NCBI RefSeq assembly: GCF_014962245.1
Contig: NZ_CP063144.1
Location: 858,582 to 922,581 of the forward strand
Length of the DNA: 64,000 nucleotides
Source of the DNA: Thermosphaera aggregans
GTDB taxonomy: Archaea; Thermoproteota; Thermoprotei_A; Sulfolobales; Desulfurococcaceae
Direction of reading: 5' to 3'
Each line of letters begins with the position of its first letter. The stretch's first letter is position 1. The notes under the pieces were generated by a model, which saw nothing but the letters and a program-made list of their open reading frames with translations, was not told the origin of the DNA and ran no database searches. This document shows, piece by piece, positions 8,247 through 16,871 of the stretch. The translations under genes and the position numbers were made by a program.

Positions 8247-9881
8247 ATGTTGCGAAATCTACTCGTCGGCGTAAGCATGATACTGATTATCCTGTCATCC
8301 CTAGTGTCGATACCTTCAACAACTGGAGAGTGGCCATGGGTCCCTAGCGAGCCATATCCTTGGCTTGAATATTTGAAAAGCTTGACAAACGATAGAGGAG
8401 TAGTCCTTAGAGTGATAACTCGGCACGAACAGTCGATTCTGTCTCTAACCAAGCAACTGTTCCTAAATAGTCCTGTTGCACAGGAGCTGGGGATTATCGA
8501 CATCCAGTTCTTGTATGTTGCAGCGGAATCATGGCCTGATTACATTACCAGAGCTAAATCCCTTGGAACCCCGATTGATGTTGCTTGGGGAGGGGGGCCA
8601 ACTCTTTTCAATAATATTTACGCAATGGGCTTTCTCCAGGAGATAAACAGCTCAATACATCCTGCCCATAACGCAATCCTCTATGAGTTGTCGAAGATCC
8701 CGGAAAGAATTGCCGGCGCTGAAACTTATAGGGTTGATGGTAATGGTAGCTTAGTGTGGATTGGTGCTAGCGTTAGTAGTTTCGGCTTCACGATCAACAA
8801 GAATGTGTTAAATCGTTATGGAGTACCAACGCCTGCTAAATGGGGCGATCTCGCCTCTCCAGAGTACGCTAGATACCTTCCCTACATTCACATAGTCGGG
8901 ATAGCTGACCCAACGATGAGTACTAGTAATACCAGAATATTTGAAATCATTCTCCAAGCCAAGGGTTGGGAGGAAGGCTGGCGCATCCTAACCCTTCTCG
9001 CAGCCAACGCGATAATTTACTCGGGAAGCGGAGACGTGAGAGATGCTGTCATACAGGGAGATATAGGAATAGGGACAACAATAGATTTCTACGGATACAT
9101 GGCCATGAGCAATAATCCTGCATGTGAGTACATTATTCCAGCTAACGAGTCAATAGTTAACGCCGACCCAATCGCCCTATTGAAAGATTCGAGATACCCT
9201 GTCCATGCTGCTGCTTTCGTGGCATGGGTCTTAAGCGAATACGGTGGACAACAGGTATGGTTAGATCGCGAAATAAACAGGCTACCAATAAACCCGCGGG
9301 TCTTCAACACCCCTGGAGGGCAGGAGAGGCCTGACCTTTATCAAGCCTTGCAGAATATTCAGCAAGCTGGCGGGATACTCTTCAATGAGACTCTATCCAC
9401 AAAGTGGGTTGACGCCGTGGTTAACTATTTTAAGGCCACCCTTGTTAATGCCCACGATGATCTGACTCCAGCATGGGCTCAAATCGCTAACGCATACCTT
9501 GAAGGCAGGATTTCTAAGGACTGGTATAATTACCTCGTATGGTATATTTCGAGACCGTTACAGTTCACAGATCCTTTGTCAAATGAAACAGTCACTTTCA
9601 CTCTCGAATATGCGATACGAATAAACCCATACATAACCCAGGGACCGATTCAAAGTACTTTGAGAAGAACATGGGAGGATCTCTCACGTCAAAGGTATAG
9701 GGAGGCATTGAATCTACTCCAACAGGCATTAAATGGGGCGCCGGTTCCAACAACCACGACAACACAAGAGACATCTTCACCAGGAGGAGAGGGAGGACAA
9801 ATCCCAATAAGCATTATTATCCTAATAGCAGTGATTGCAATAGTGGTGTTCTATTTCTTCCTTAGAAGGAGGAAGGTTTAA
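8247..9881 (+). CDS. ABC transporter substrate-binding protein, iron/polyamine/thiamine class
   Basis: This 544-residue lipid-free binding protein has an N-terminal signal peptide and a type II periplasmic-binding fold (DVAWGGGPTLFNN, SFGFTINKNVLNRYGVPTPAKWGDLASPEY, GSGDVRDAVIQGDIGIGTTIDFYGY). A Thr/Gly linker near 510 and a C-terminal membrane anchor ending FFLRRRKV follow. The closest family is the Fe(III)/spermidine/thiamine-type solute-binding proteins. The ligand cannot be named from sequence alone. A GGTGAG Shine-Dalgarno precedes the ATG. The permease and ATPase genes follow directly, so the three form one importer operon. Confidence 0.85.
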   Translation: MLRNLLVGVSMILIILSSLVSIPSTTGEWPWVPSEPYPWLEYLKSLTNDRGVVLRVITRHEQSILSLTKQLFLNSPVAQELGIIDIQFLYVAAESWPDYITRAKSLGTPIDVAWGGGPTLFNNIYAMGFLQEINSSIHPAHNAILYELSKIPERIAGAETYRVDGNGSLVWIGASVSSFGFTINKNVLNRYGVPTPAKWGDLASPEYARYLPYIHIVGIADPTMSTSNTRIFEIILQAKGWEEGWRILTLLAANAIIYSGSGDVRDAVIQGDIGIGTTIDFYGYMAMSNNPACEYIIPANESIVNADPIALLKDSRYPVHAAAFVAWVLSEYGGQQVWLDREINRLPINPRVFNTPGGQERPDLYQALQNIQQAGGILFNETLSTKWVDAVVNYFKATLVNAHDDLTPAWAQIANAYLEGRISKDWYNYLVWYISRPLQFTDPLSNETVTFTLEYAIRINPYITQGPIQSTLRRTWEDLSRQRYREALNLLQQALNGAPVPTTTTTQETSSPGGEGGQIPISIIILIAVIAIVVFYFFLRRRKV

Positions 9882-9914
9882 ATTATTTTTCAAAAAATCC
9901 CTTAATAATGAAGG

Positions 9915-12197
9915 TTGAGGGCAATGAGAGAGATAAAGCTTTTATATGTATTTATATTCGGGCTTGTTCTTTCGCTGGTTTACATGGTTATTCCGGATTT
10001 AGGTCTTTCAAAAACTGATGGGAGCATATTGGAAACAGGTTTATGGCTCATCGGTTTCAGCCTAGGCCCATTTTTCTTGTACAAAGGTTTTGACTTCAGA
10101 AGAATCAAGTTTAGCTCATTCCTGAGTTTTCTTTCAATAATTTCATTTCTCTACATTTTCTTCGTAATTGTTCTTTATATACAAGGTGTTCCCACTGCAT
10201 TAGGAATGTTTCTTACGCCTTTTCTATCTCTCTCTGTGTCAGGATTTCTACATGAGAGGTTTAAAAAAAGGAAAATTGCAATGGAAGTTACTAGAGGGGT
10301 TGCGGGAGGATTTGCCCGTAAAATCAGGTCTACGATATCTCAACTTGATAGAACCATGTGGTTCTTCCTGATTTTTGGCTTCGCATACCTTTTCACGTTC
10401 CTTATAATTCCTATACTTTCAGTATTAATTTACGCATTTATCCCTCCTGTCGGCGGTGAATGGTGGAGTAACTTTGAGACTATCTTAAGAGGGCATTTAA
10501 GACCGGAATCGCCGACGTTAACATATGTTAACCTCAACCCCCTCGATAAAGACCCTATTAAAATCGTGGAGCCTTTAAAACTGATGATTTTGAAAGGAGT
10601 GGACTATGGGTCATTAATTAACAGTTTACTAGTGTCGGCAATTGTTACTTTAGTAGCCACGGTTCTCGGCGCTATCGTGGCCTTTGCTCTTGCAAGATAC
10701 GATTTCAAAGGGAAAATGCTACTCAGGATTTTGGCTATGGTTCCATTGTTTGTAACCCCGTTTGTCAATTCATACGTCATAAGGTTGCTTTGGGGTGAGG
10801 GAGGCCCGATTTCGCAATTGGTGAAGTATTTCACAGGATACACGTTACGAGTAGAGGGGTTGGCAGGCGTAATCATATCTCAAATCATGACTTTCTACCC
10901 TATAGTTTACTTGAACGCTTATGCAAGCTTCCTTAACGTGGATCCCTCAACTGAGGAGCAGGCTGAAAACCTGGGTGCGAAAGGTTTGAAGCTGTTTCTC
11001 AATGTTACACTGCCTTTAGCGCTACCAGGCATTGTGGCCGGGTCTATAATAGTGTTTATTTTCAGCCTTGAGGATCTGGCCGCCCCAATAGTTTTCAACT
11101 ATAAGAATTTAATAAGCTATCAGATTTACGATGGGATAATAAACGCTAGAGGAGCGATTTACCCTGAAAAGGCTGCTCTAGGTTTGATCCTGTTATTCAT
11201 CTCGCTAACAGGCTTCATAGCGATTAGGAACTACGTGGGAATGAGATCATATGCGATGATAAGCAGGGGTGGAAGATGGCAGAAGAGGGAGCATAAGCTG
11301 GGTGTTTTAGGCTCGATAGCGGTTTACCTAGGGATTTTCCCCCTAGTGCTCTTCACTGCTTTCCCGCAAATCGGTGTGGTTTTAATGTCATTCAACATTC
11401 TCCAGCCTTACGTGAAAATTGAAGCCGGCCAGGTTCAAGGATTAGTGCTTCAAATGCCGTCTTCAATTAATGATTTAACCATCTATATGAGTAAGGCTTT
11501 AACAGATCCTAATATTTTAAACTACTTAAAGAACACCTTCATATACGCATCCATATCAGTTGTATTAGCAGTCTTCATAGCAATTAGTGTTGGATACAGC
11601 GTCAGCCGTTTAAAGATCAAGTGGCTGAGCAACCTGCTGGATTCGCTTGCAACAGCACCTCTCGCCATACCAGGACTAGTCGTCGCGCTGGGCTACTACA
11701 TAGTTTTCTCATTCATTGGTGAGTTGAACCCGGGCATTCTAGGTTTCCTCCACCCAGCTAATCCAGGCTTTCAAGCATGGATAGTGTTTATAATAGCTTT
11801 CAGCGTTAGAAGGCTACCTTATGTTGTCAGATCCGTCTTCGCAGGATTCCAGCAGGTTCATGAAAACCTTGAGGAGGCAGCTATGAATCTCGGAGCATCG
11901 AGGATCAAAGTAGTGTTCGGAGTGATATTCCCATTTATAATAGGATACGTGTTAAGCGGGGCGCTACTAGGATTTATATACATGTCCACAGAAGTAAGCA
12001 CGAGCATTACTTTCGGAGGGATAAACGAGAATCAAGCCCCGTTAACATATTATATGAGGCAGTACTATAGCGGAGGAGCAGGCATCGGAGTTCAAGTGAC
12101 AGCAGCCATGGGGACAATACTGATCCTGCTCCAACTAGTTGCCGTGTTAATAGTTGTCTACGTATTTAAGCAAAGATACGCATTTATAGGTGCTTAG
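9915..12197 (+). CDS. ABC transporter permease, fused two-domain FbpB type
   Basis: The 760-residue permease contains two complete BPD_transp_1 domains in one chain. The first EAA loop is SFLNVDPSTEEQAENLGAKG (about 338-357) and the second is ENLEEAAMNLGASR (about 650-663), both followed by Leu/Pro-rich coupling segments. About four extra N-terminal membrane helices precede the first domain. This fused layout is typical of Fe(III)- and thiamine-type importers. TTG at 9915 and ATG at 9924 are both possible starts. The ATPase gene begins 15 nt downstream. Confidence 0.9.
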   Translation: MRAMREIKLLYVFIFGLVLSLVYMVIPDLGLSKTDGSILETGLWLIGFSLGPFFLYKGFDFRRIKFSSFLSFLSIISFLYIFFVIVLYIQGVPTALGMFLTPFLSLSVSGFLHERFKKRKIAMEVTRGVAGGFARKIRSTISQLDRTMWFFLIFGFAYLFTFLIIPILSVLIYAFIPPVGGEWWSNFETILRGHLRPESPTLTYVNLNPLDKDPIKIVEPLKLMILKGVDYGSLINSLLVSAIVTLVATVLGAIVAFALARYDFKGKMLLRILAMVPLFVTPFVNSYVIRLLWGEGGPISQLVKYFTGYTLRVEGLAGVIISQIMTFYPIVYLNAYASFLNVDPSTEEQAENLGAKGLKLFLNVTLPLALPGIVAGSIIVFIFSLEDLAAPIVFNYKNLISYQIYDGIINARGAIYPEKAALGLILLFISLTGFIAIRNYVGMRSYAMISRGGRWQKREHKLGVLGSIAVYLGIFPLVLFTAFPQIGVVLMSFNILQPYVKIEAGQVQGLVLQMPSSINDLTIYMSKALTDPNILNYLKNTFIYASISVVLAVFIAISVGYSVSRLKIKWLSNLLDSLATAPLAIPGLVVALGYYIVFSFIGELNPGILGFLHPANPGFQAWIVFIIAFSVRRLPYVVRSVFAGFQQVHENLEEAAMNLGASRIKVVFGVIFPFIIGYVLSGALLGFIYMSTEVSTSITFGGINENQAPLTYYMRQYYSGGAGIGVQVTAAMGTILILLQLVAVLIVVYVFKQRYAFIGA

Positions 12198-12212
12198 GGA
12201 GGGGGTGGGTTT

Positions 12213-13295
12213 TTGACACGGATCAGGCTCGAGGGGGTAACAAAAACCTACGGTAACGTCATAGCTGTTAACAACATAACCCTAGACATTGAGAAGGGGG
12301 AGTTATTTACTTTCCTAGGACCTAGCGGCTGCGGTAAAACTACAACGTTGAGAATTATCGCTGGTTTCGAGATACCTGACTCAGGCAAGCTATACTTTGA
12401 CGACGAGGATGTCACGTTTTTAAAACCCTATAAGAGAAACACGGCAATGGTGTTTCAGAACTATGCTTTATGGCCCCACATGACTGTTTATGAAAACGTA
12501 GCATATGGGTTGAAAATAAGGAAGAAGCAGCTGGGGCTGACGGACGAGGACATTAAGAAAAAGGTGTTAGAGGCTCTCGAACTGGTTAAGCTTTCAGGAT
12601 TGGAGGACCGGTATCCACTCCAGCTAAGTGGTGGGCAACAGCAAAGAGTAGCGCTTGCAAGGGCATTAGTTGTTAAGCCCAGGGTTTTACTCCTTGACGA
12701 GCCTTTGAGCAACCTTGACGCAAAACTCCGCGTTGAGATGAGGGAGGAGATTAAGAAGATACAGAAGAAGCTGGGGATCACAACAATATACGTTACCCAT
12801 GATCAGCTGGAGGCTCTCAGTATCAGTGACAGGATAGGAATAATGAACAAGGGTAGTCTTGTCCAAGTCGGCACTCCACAGGAGTTATACTTTAAGCCTA
12901 GAAACATCTTTGTAGCAGACTTCCTAGGTCGTAGCAGTATTTACTACGGAGAGCTGGTCTCAAAAACTAATGGCATCGTAACAGTCAGGCTCGAAGGCAC
13001 TGAGATGCTGTTAGAGGGTACAACCCCGTTTGACTCACTCCCAGGCAAGGTGGCTGTGGTGATCAGACCTGAAGTAGTTAAACCGGTTTCAACAATGATT
13101 CCTTCTAAAAACGCTGTGAAAGGGGTAGTGGATTTTGCGATGTTCATTGGCGATAAGATCGAGTCGAGGATTAAAATAGGTGGATTATCACTACTTGCTT
13201 ACTTCCCCAACACGATGCCTGTTAGAGTAGGAGAAGAGATCCTACTTCACATACCGCCTGAACACACGATTGTCATACCTCCTGTTCAGGAGTAG
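12213..13295 (+). CDS. ABC transporter ATP-binding protein, PotA/FbpC type
   Basis: This 360-residue ATPase drives the importer encoded just upstream. Walker A is GPSGCGKTT (about 37-45), the signature is LSGGQQQR (about 140-147), Walker B is RVLLLDEP, the D-loop is SNLDAKLR and the switch His is in YVTHDQLEALS. A C-terminal TOBE-like beta domain (about 240-355) is usual for the MalK/PotA/FbpC group. The TTG start is supported by a very strong purine-rich Shine-Dalgarno (GGAGGGGGTGGG). Confidence 0.95.
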   Translation: MTRIRLEGVTKTYGNVIAVNNITLDIEKGELFTFLGPSGCGKTTTLRIIAGFEIPDSGKLYFDDEDVTFLKPYKRNTAMVFQNYALWPHMTVYENVAYGLKIRKKQLGLTDEDIKKKVLEALELVKLSGLEDRYPLQLSGGQQQRVALARALVVKPRVLLLDEPLSNLDAKLRVEMREEIKKIQKKLGITTIYVTHDQLEALSISDRIGIMNKGSLVQVGTPQELYFKPRNIFVADFLGRSSIYYGELVSKTNGIVTVRLEGTEMLLEGTTPFDSLPGKVAVVIRPEVVKPVSTMIPSKNAVKGVVDFAMFIGDKIESRIKIGGLSLLAYFPNTMPVRVGEEILLHIPPEHTIVIPPVQE

Positions 13296-13306
13296 CTTCA
13301 ACCATT

Positions 13307-13885
13307 TCAACCCATCCTAACATACCATTTATCCTTTCTCTCAGCTGAAAACAATTCTTCAATAATACTGCCTCCCACAAGCTTGAAGAGTCTAATCTCA
13401 AAATATCCATCTCGGGCTTCAACAATCATGAGACTAGGTGGCCCGGATTCAAGCTCACCGCTCCACGCACCTGTGGCAGACCCGGGGTTCAGAAGTAGAA
13501 TTTCCCTCGAAGGGTCGGTTTTCACGAATGGAACGTGCGTGTGACCTGTAATCAGCACACTAGCTCCAATGGTTTTAGCGATCTCGGCAAGTTTTCTAGA
13601 ATCTCCGCGCGGATATATCCCGTGCCCATGATACAAGCCTATTACATAGTCACGTATCGAGAGTTTTTGGTAAGCAGGAAGAGGTAGGAAATCCATGTTT
13701 CCCTTAACAATAAAAACATTTTCCCCGAGCTCTTCAACCCACGCCTTCACCTCGCCAGAGGTCAAATCCCCTGTGAATAGAACAGAGTCCCACGCCCCGT
13801 TCTCCACTAACCTCACGAGAGGCTTCGGCACCCTTTCTGCCCGATCAGGTATGTGAGTATCGCCAAGGATGAGGATTCTAGTCAA
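13307..13885 (-). CDS. YfcE/MJ0936-type metallophosphoesterase
   Basis: The 192-residue protein is a small calcineurin-like phosphodiesterase with the full metal-site set: GDTHIPD (D-x-H), FTGDLT (GD), VKGNMDF (GN-x-D), YHGHG (H) and TGHTHVP (GH-x-H). Relatives such as MJ0936 and YfcE cleave artificial phosphodiesters; their natural substrates are mostly unknown. It is cytosolic, as no signal peptide is seen. It runs convergent to the ABC operon. A candidate C/D box sRNA lies in the 86 nt just upstream. Confidence 0.88.
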   Translation of the reverse strand: MTRILILGDTHIPDRAERVPKPLVRLVENGAWDSVLFTGDLTSGEVKAWVEELGENVFIVKGNMDFLPLPAYQKLSIRDYVIGLYHGHGIYPRGDSRKLAEIAKTIGASVLITGHTHVPFVKTDPSREILLLNPGSATGAWSGELESGPPSLMIVEARDGYFEIRLFKLVGGSIIEELFSAERKDKWYVRMG

Positions 13886-13892
13886 CCTTTGT

Positions 13893-13950
13893 TACCTCAG
13901 ACGGGTATGTTTATGTCACCTCTCCATCCGGGAGTAATTCATCATCGTGA
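13893..13950 (-). ncRNA. Candidate C/D box sRNA (second, weaker)
   Basis: Read on the minus strand: C box ATGATGA (13945-13939), 12-nt guide, D' box TGGA (13926-13923), 3 nt, C' box GTGACAT (13919-13913), 12-nt guide, D box CTGA (13900-13897). The 12/3/12 spacing is the canonical archaeal layout and equals that of the sRNA at 23.5 kb. D' and C' are degenerate. A TATA-like element near 13970-13980, inside the end of the upstream gene, is about 25 nt from the expected 5' end. Guide complements are TCCGGGAGTAAT and ACGGGTATGTTT; targets were not identified. Confidence 0.5.
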
Positions 13951-13971
13951 AATAATATCATGCAGAGCTTG

Positions 13972-14706
13972 TTAAAATTCTTTCGCAACATGTTTTTTCC
14001 ATGTATTTAAGAAGAACTTGCTGAAAGGATGCGGCACTAGCAGGTAGGTGAGTGCTCTGAAGCTTGGCTTTTCTAAAACCCTCGCGACTTCCTGTGAAAC
14101 CGTCTCCGACCCTTCTACGTAACCTTCTATGAATGCTTCCATGAATCTTTCCAAATCATTTTTTCGTTGAACTATGCTTTCAATATTGAATAAAACCATG
14201 GTTGAAGCCAACACTACCAGGTCCCATGCATAGTGGCGGATATCAGTGGAGGGAGTAGCCTGTTCAGCATCAACAATGTAGATTCCTTTAACCGATAATA
14301 CGAAGTTGGATATCTTACTATCTCCCAAGGCCCATCCTTTTCTGTGAAGCACGCTTAGATGATAACCAAGCTCACGGTAAGCTGTCTCGCTGTCTACACT
14401 TGTGAAAAAATCGCCCTCAACATACTCCCTAATTAACTTCAATCTCATAAAGTCGGTTACGTAAACCTTTGGCTTCTTCAACACCTCAGGTGCTTCCCTA
14501 AAGAAAAAAGCTTCTCTTTCAAGCCTCTTAATAGGTTGAAAGGCGAAAGGATATATGTTAATAGTTAAGTTTGTTGCGTTAATAAGTAACCATTTCAAAA
14601 TTCCTGTTTCCTTCCGATAATTTTTAACTACTAGTTTTTCCCCGTTGAATTCATATACCTGGGTCTGTCTGGAAAAATCATCTAGGTAATTTAATATACT
14701 TTCCAA
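13972..14706 (-). CDS. RIO/Bud32-like protein kinase-fold protein
   Basis: This 244-residue protein has a minimal kinase fold. A candidate ATP-binding Lys sits in KLVVKNYRK (about 25-33) and a helix-C Glu in RLEREAFFF. The hinge region is IREYVEGDF, the catalytic loop is GWALGDSKISNFVL (Asp and Asn kept, usual HGD His replaced by Leu), and a metal-binding Asp is in IYIVDAEQAT where Asp-Phe-Gly would be. This resembles RIO, Bud32 and lipopolysaccharide-kinase-like families. No glycine-rich loop is evident. The substrate is unknown. It lies 6 nt after the DUF211 gene and is probably cotranscribed with it. Confidence 0.65.
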   Translation of the reverse strand: MESILNYLDDFSRQTQVYEFNGEKLVVKNYRKETGILKWLLINATNLTINIYPFAFQPIKRLEREAFFFREAPEVLKKPKVYVTDFMRLKLIREYVEGDFFTSVDSETAYRELGYHLSVLHRKGWALGDSKISNFVLSVKGIYIVDAEQATPSTDIRHYAWDLVVLASTMVLFNIESIVQRKNDLERFMEAFIEGYVEGSETVSQEVARVLEKPSFRALTYLLVPHPFSKFFLNTWKKHVAKEF

Positions 14707-14712
14707 ACACGC

Positions 14713-14997
14713 TCACTCTATCAGATATTGGGGTGGCTCTATCACTCTAGATCCGGCAGAAACCTGGTCAACACTGTGTATTACTCCACCGTGTTTCTCC
14801 AATACTTCCTTTAATTCTTTAAAGCTGATGTTTTCACCCTCCACTACAACGAGAATGTTTTGAGTATCAACATCTACTTCCTTGACAGTTATGTTTACTG
14901 CTTCAACACCCTCTACCTTGCTCAGATGAATGGATAATTCCACTATGGATTCTCCGCGAACAGGGTATAGAACGTCTAGTATGAGCCTACGTAACAA
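14713..14997 (-). CDS. DUF211 family protein
   Basis: This 94-residue protein matches the archaeal DUF211 family: LRRLILDVLYPVRGESIVELS at the N-terminus, VEAVNITVKEVDVDTQNILVVVEG in the middle, and HGGVIHSVDQVSAGSRVI near the C-terminus. The fold is ferredoxin-like and oligomeric, and no enzymatic function is established. It is followed closely by the kinase-like gene. Confidence 0.88.
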   Translation of the reverse strand: MLRRLILDVLYPVRGESIVELSIHLSKVEGVEAVNITVKEVDVDTQNILVVVEGENISFKELKEVLEKHGGVIHSVDQVSAGSRVIEPPQYLIE

Positions 14998-15062
14998 TCC
15001 GGGACATCCCTCGGTATTTATGTGTTAAAGCAGTTTTTAAAGGTGACTTGCCCAGGGGAGTC

Positions 15063-15104
15063 AGTCCTGCTCACCCTCCCTCGCTTCGAGGGCGTTGCAG
15101 GACT
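15063..15104. ncRNA. GC-rich hairpin island, candidate structured RNA
   Basis: The gap 14998-15293 is AT-rich except for a GC-rich block. In it AGTCCTGC (15063-15070) pairs with GCAGGACT (15097-15104), and inside that CCCTCG (15078-15083) pairs with CGAGGG (15087-15092) over a 3-nt loop. The two stems are joined by an asymmetric internal loop. On the plus strand a TATA-like TTTTTAAA at 15034-15041 is about 25 nt before the hairpin. In hyperthermophiles, GC islands in AT-rich gaps often mark RNA genes, but no known family was recognised. The rest of the gap (15120-15293) is AT-rich promoter-like sequence for the gene at 15294. Confidence 0.35.
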
Positions 15105-15293
15105 CATCTGATCATATCTATATTCCTAAAGAGTTAATAAGCTAGGCGCTTCAAATTATTCAATTATTTTATTTGTATAAAATAAAATTTTTTGACTGTT
15201 CTTTATAAAGCTTTTCATAGTGGTGTAAAAGTGGGAAAACTAGGAGTTACTTATTAACTATCAGCTTTACAATATAAAGATGGGGCATGATCA

Positions 15294-15593
15294 ATGACCG
15301 TTGAAGCTTACAGAAAATCTTCATCATACGAACCCTCAAAATCGTTCATTATCGAGATTCCTCTTAAATCAAAGAAAAGGGTTGTCTCCCTGAGAGTTGA
15401 CGAAGATGCCCTAGCTGTTATCGACAAGTTTGTTGCAAGAAAGGGTATGGGTTCTAGAACATTATTGATTAGTAAATTAGTGGAAGCCCTAGCTGAAGGT
15501 TTAAAACAAAACCCTGAAAACATTGATAAAGTTGCCTTGACTCTCAAAATAGGCAGTAAAGATTTCACCGCGTTTATCTCCCTAAACAGCTAG
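15294..15593 (+). CDS. Ribbon-helix-helix-like DNA-binding protein
   Basis: This 99-residue protein carries a central ribbon-helix-helix pattern: a basic beta strand RVVSLRVDEDAL (about 30-41), a helix AVIDKFVARKGM and a second helix SRTLLISKLVEALAEGL. The Lys-rich N-terminal arm fits a DNA-binding regulator. The C-terminal strand (VALTLKIGSKDFTAFISL) may extend the dimer. No target is known. Its 3' end overlaps the convergent winged-helix gene by 4 nt. Confidence 0.55.
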   Translation: MTVEAYRKSSSYEPSKSFIIEIPLKSKKRVVSLRVDEDALAVIDKFVARKGMGSRTLLISKLVEALAEGLKQNPENIDKVALTLKIGSKDFTAFISLNS

Positions 15594-15970
15594 GCCCTCC
15601 CGGTTTTTATCATCTCAAGTACGATCCTGGCTATATCGGCTGGGATGCTTATTTGATGCGCTATTTGCTCAATATTTAGTTGTTCATAGCCAAGCTTCTC
15701 AACATAGTCCTTTAATGCTGAAACTGGTTCCAAATAGTAAATCCTTCTACCCTCCCTAACCTTCCCGATAATACCTATTTTATTCAGCTGGGCGAGGTAC
15801 CTGGATTCAATGGTTCTCGGTCGTTTAGTATATTTTGCCACATCGTCTGCTGTTGCTTTTTTCAAGGTTATAACTGCTTCGAGACTCCTCATTAGCGTAG
15901 GCGTTAAATATATGTTTTTTCTAACAAGGAATCTAACATCGTATATGCTGCAATAATCTATTTCACTCAT
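15590..15970 (-). CDS. Winged helix-turn-helix protein
   Basis: The 126-residue protein has a winged-helix pattern: helices LTPTLMRSLEAVITLKKATADDVAKYTKRPRTIESRYLAQLNKIGI followed by a basic wing KVREGRRIYYLEP. A C-terminal helical segment may dimerise. It is a likely cytosolic DNA-binding regulator with unknown targets. The AT-rich region 15971-16211 (241 nt) holds its promoter and that of the DUF47 gene. Nothing else was recognised there. Confidence 0.6.
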   Translation of the reverse strand: MSEIDYCSIYDVRFLVRKNIYLTPTLMRSLEAVITLKKATADDVAKYTKRPRTIESRYLAQLNKIGIIGKVREGRRIYYLEPVSALKDYVEKLGYEQLNIEQIAHQISIPADIARIVLEMIKTGRA

Positions 15971-16211
15971 ATCAATCAGCCTTCACCATTTATTTCTTAT
16001 TAAAACGATTTTATAAATTTAATTATTTAAAGTTAAAAAATAACAGAAAAACCATTTTAACAAGAATTGTAGAGAACTGTTCAAATAGATATTTCAATAT
16101 ACACTGAATTAGACAGCATTAAAGGTTTTGAAAACTTGCTATAAATGTTAGAGTGCTCGCAAACTTATTATGTGGTGTTAGAATACATGATACTTGAACG
16201 GGGTATGAGGC

Positions 16212-16859
16212 TTGATAAGTAAGTTTATTGAGCAAGTGTTTGAAAAAGTTAAATCCCACTCTAAATACGTACTGAAAGGTGTTGAACTCTTAAACGAATT
16301 ACTCATAGCTTTGAAAAAGAATGACTTGGGAAATGCAGAGGCAAGTTTTAACGAGCTCCTATTAATTGAGAAGCAGGCTGACACGATTAAGAGAGAAATA
16401 ATTGGAGAGCTTCACAGTAGCTTCCTTCACCCCGATGACAGGGAGGACATTCTGAGGCTTACCATCGAGCTGGATAAAATAGTAGGGTTTGCGAAATCGG
16501 CTGCTAAAAGATTGATAATAATGTACCATGTTGGATTAAGTATACCGGATAGTTACTATCAGGTCATGGAGGAAATAATGCACAACACTGTCGAGGCGTG
16601 CGATTTTGTTGTCAATATGGTTGAAAACATAATCAAAGACCCCTCTAAGGCGCTTGAGTACTCAAACATGATTGAGAAAAGAGAGGAAGAGGTCGACGAG
16701 TTAAGATTCAAATTACTTGAAAAGTTGTGCAAGGACTGTTCTGAAAAAGTGAATTCAATATGCCTCTTCCTACCAGGCATCATTGACGACATTGAAGAAA
16801 TAACGGATAGGGCTGAAGATGTAGGAGATATTTACAAGCTCTTCATCATAGGGAAGTAG
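16212..16859 (+). CDS. DUF47 family (PhoU-like) protein
   Basis: This 215-residue all-helical protein matches the DUF47/TIGR00153 family, distant PhoU relatives with Asp/Glu metal-binding motifs. Visible elements are EASFNELLLIEKQADTIKREI, FLHPDDREDILRLTIELDKIVG and EEVDELRFKLLEKL. Members often accompany PiT phosphate transporters and are thought to control them. No transporter is adjacent here; a MocA-type gene follows 12 nt downstream. The TTG start has an ATGAGG Shine-Dalgarno. Confidence 0.88.
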   Translation: MISKFIEQVFEKVKSHSKYVLKGVELLNELLIALKKNDLGNAEASFNELLLIEKQADTIKREIIGELHSSFLHPDDREDILRLTIELDKIVGFAKSAAKRLIIMYHVGLSIPDSYYQVMEEIMHNTVEACDFVVNMVENIIKDPSKALEYSNMIEKREEEVDELRFKLLEKLCKDCSEKVNSICLFLPGIIDDIEEITDRAEDVGDIYKLFIIGK

Positions 16860-16871
16860 CCGGGATCATGA

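Noticed and set aside
15078-15092. tRNA T-arm because of the TTCGA sequence
   Set aside because: The loop is only 3 nt when paired and no acceptor or anticodon arm exists around it.
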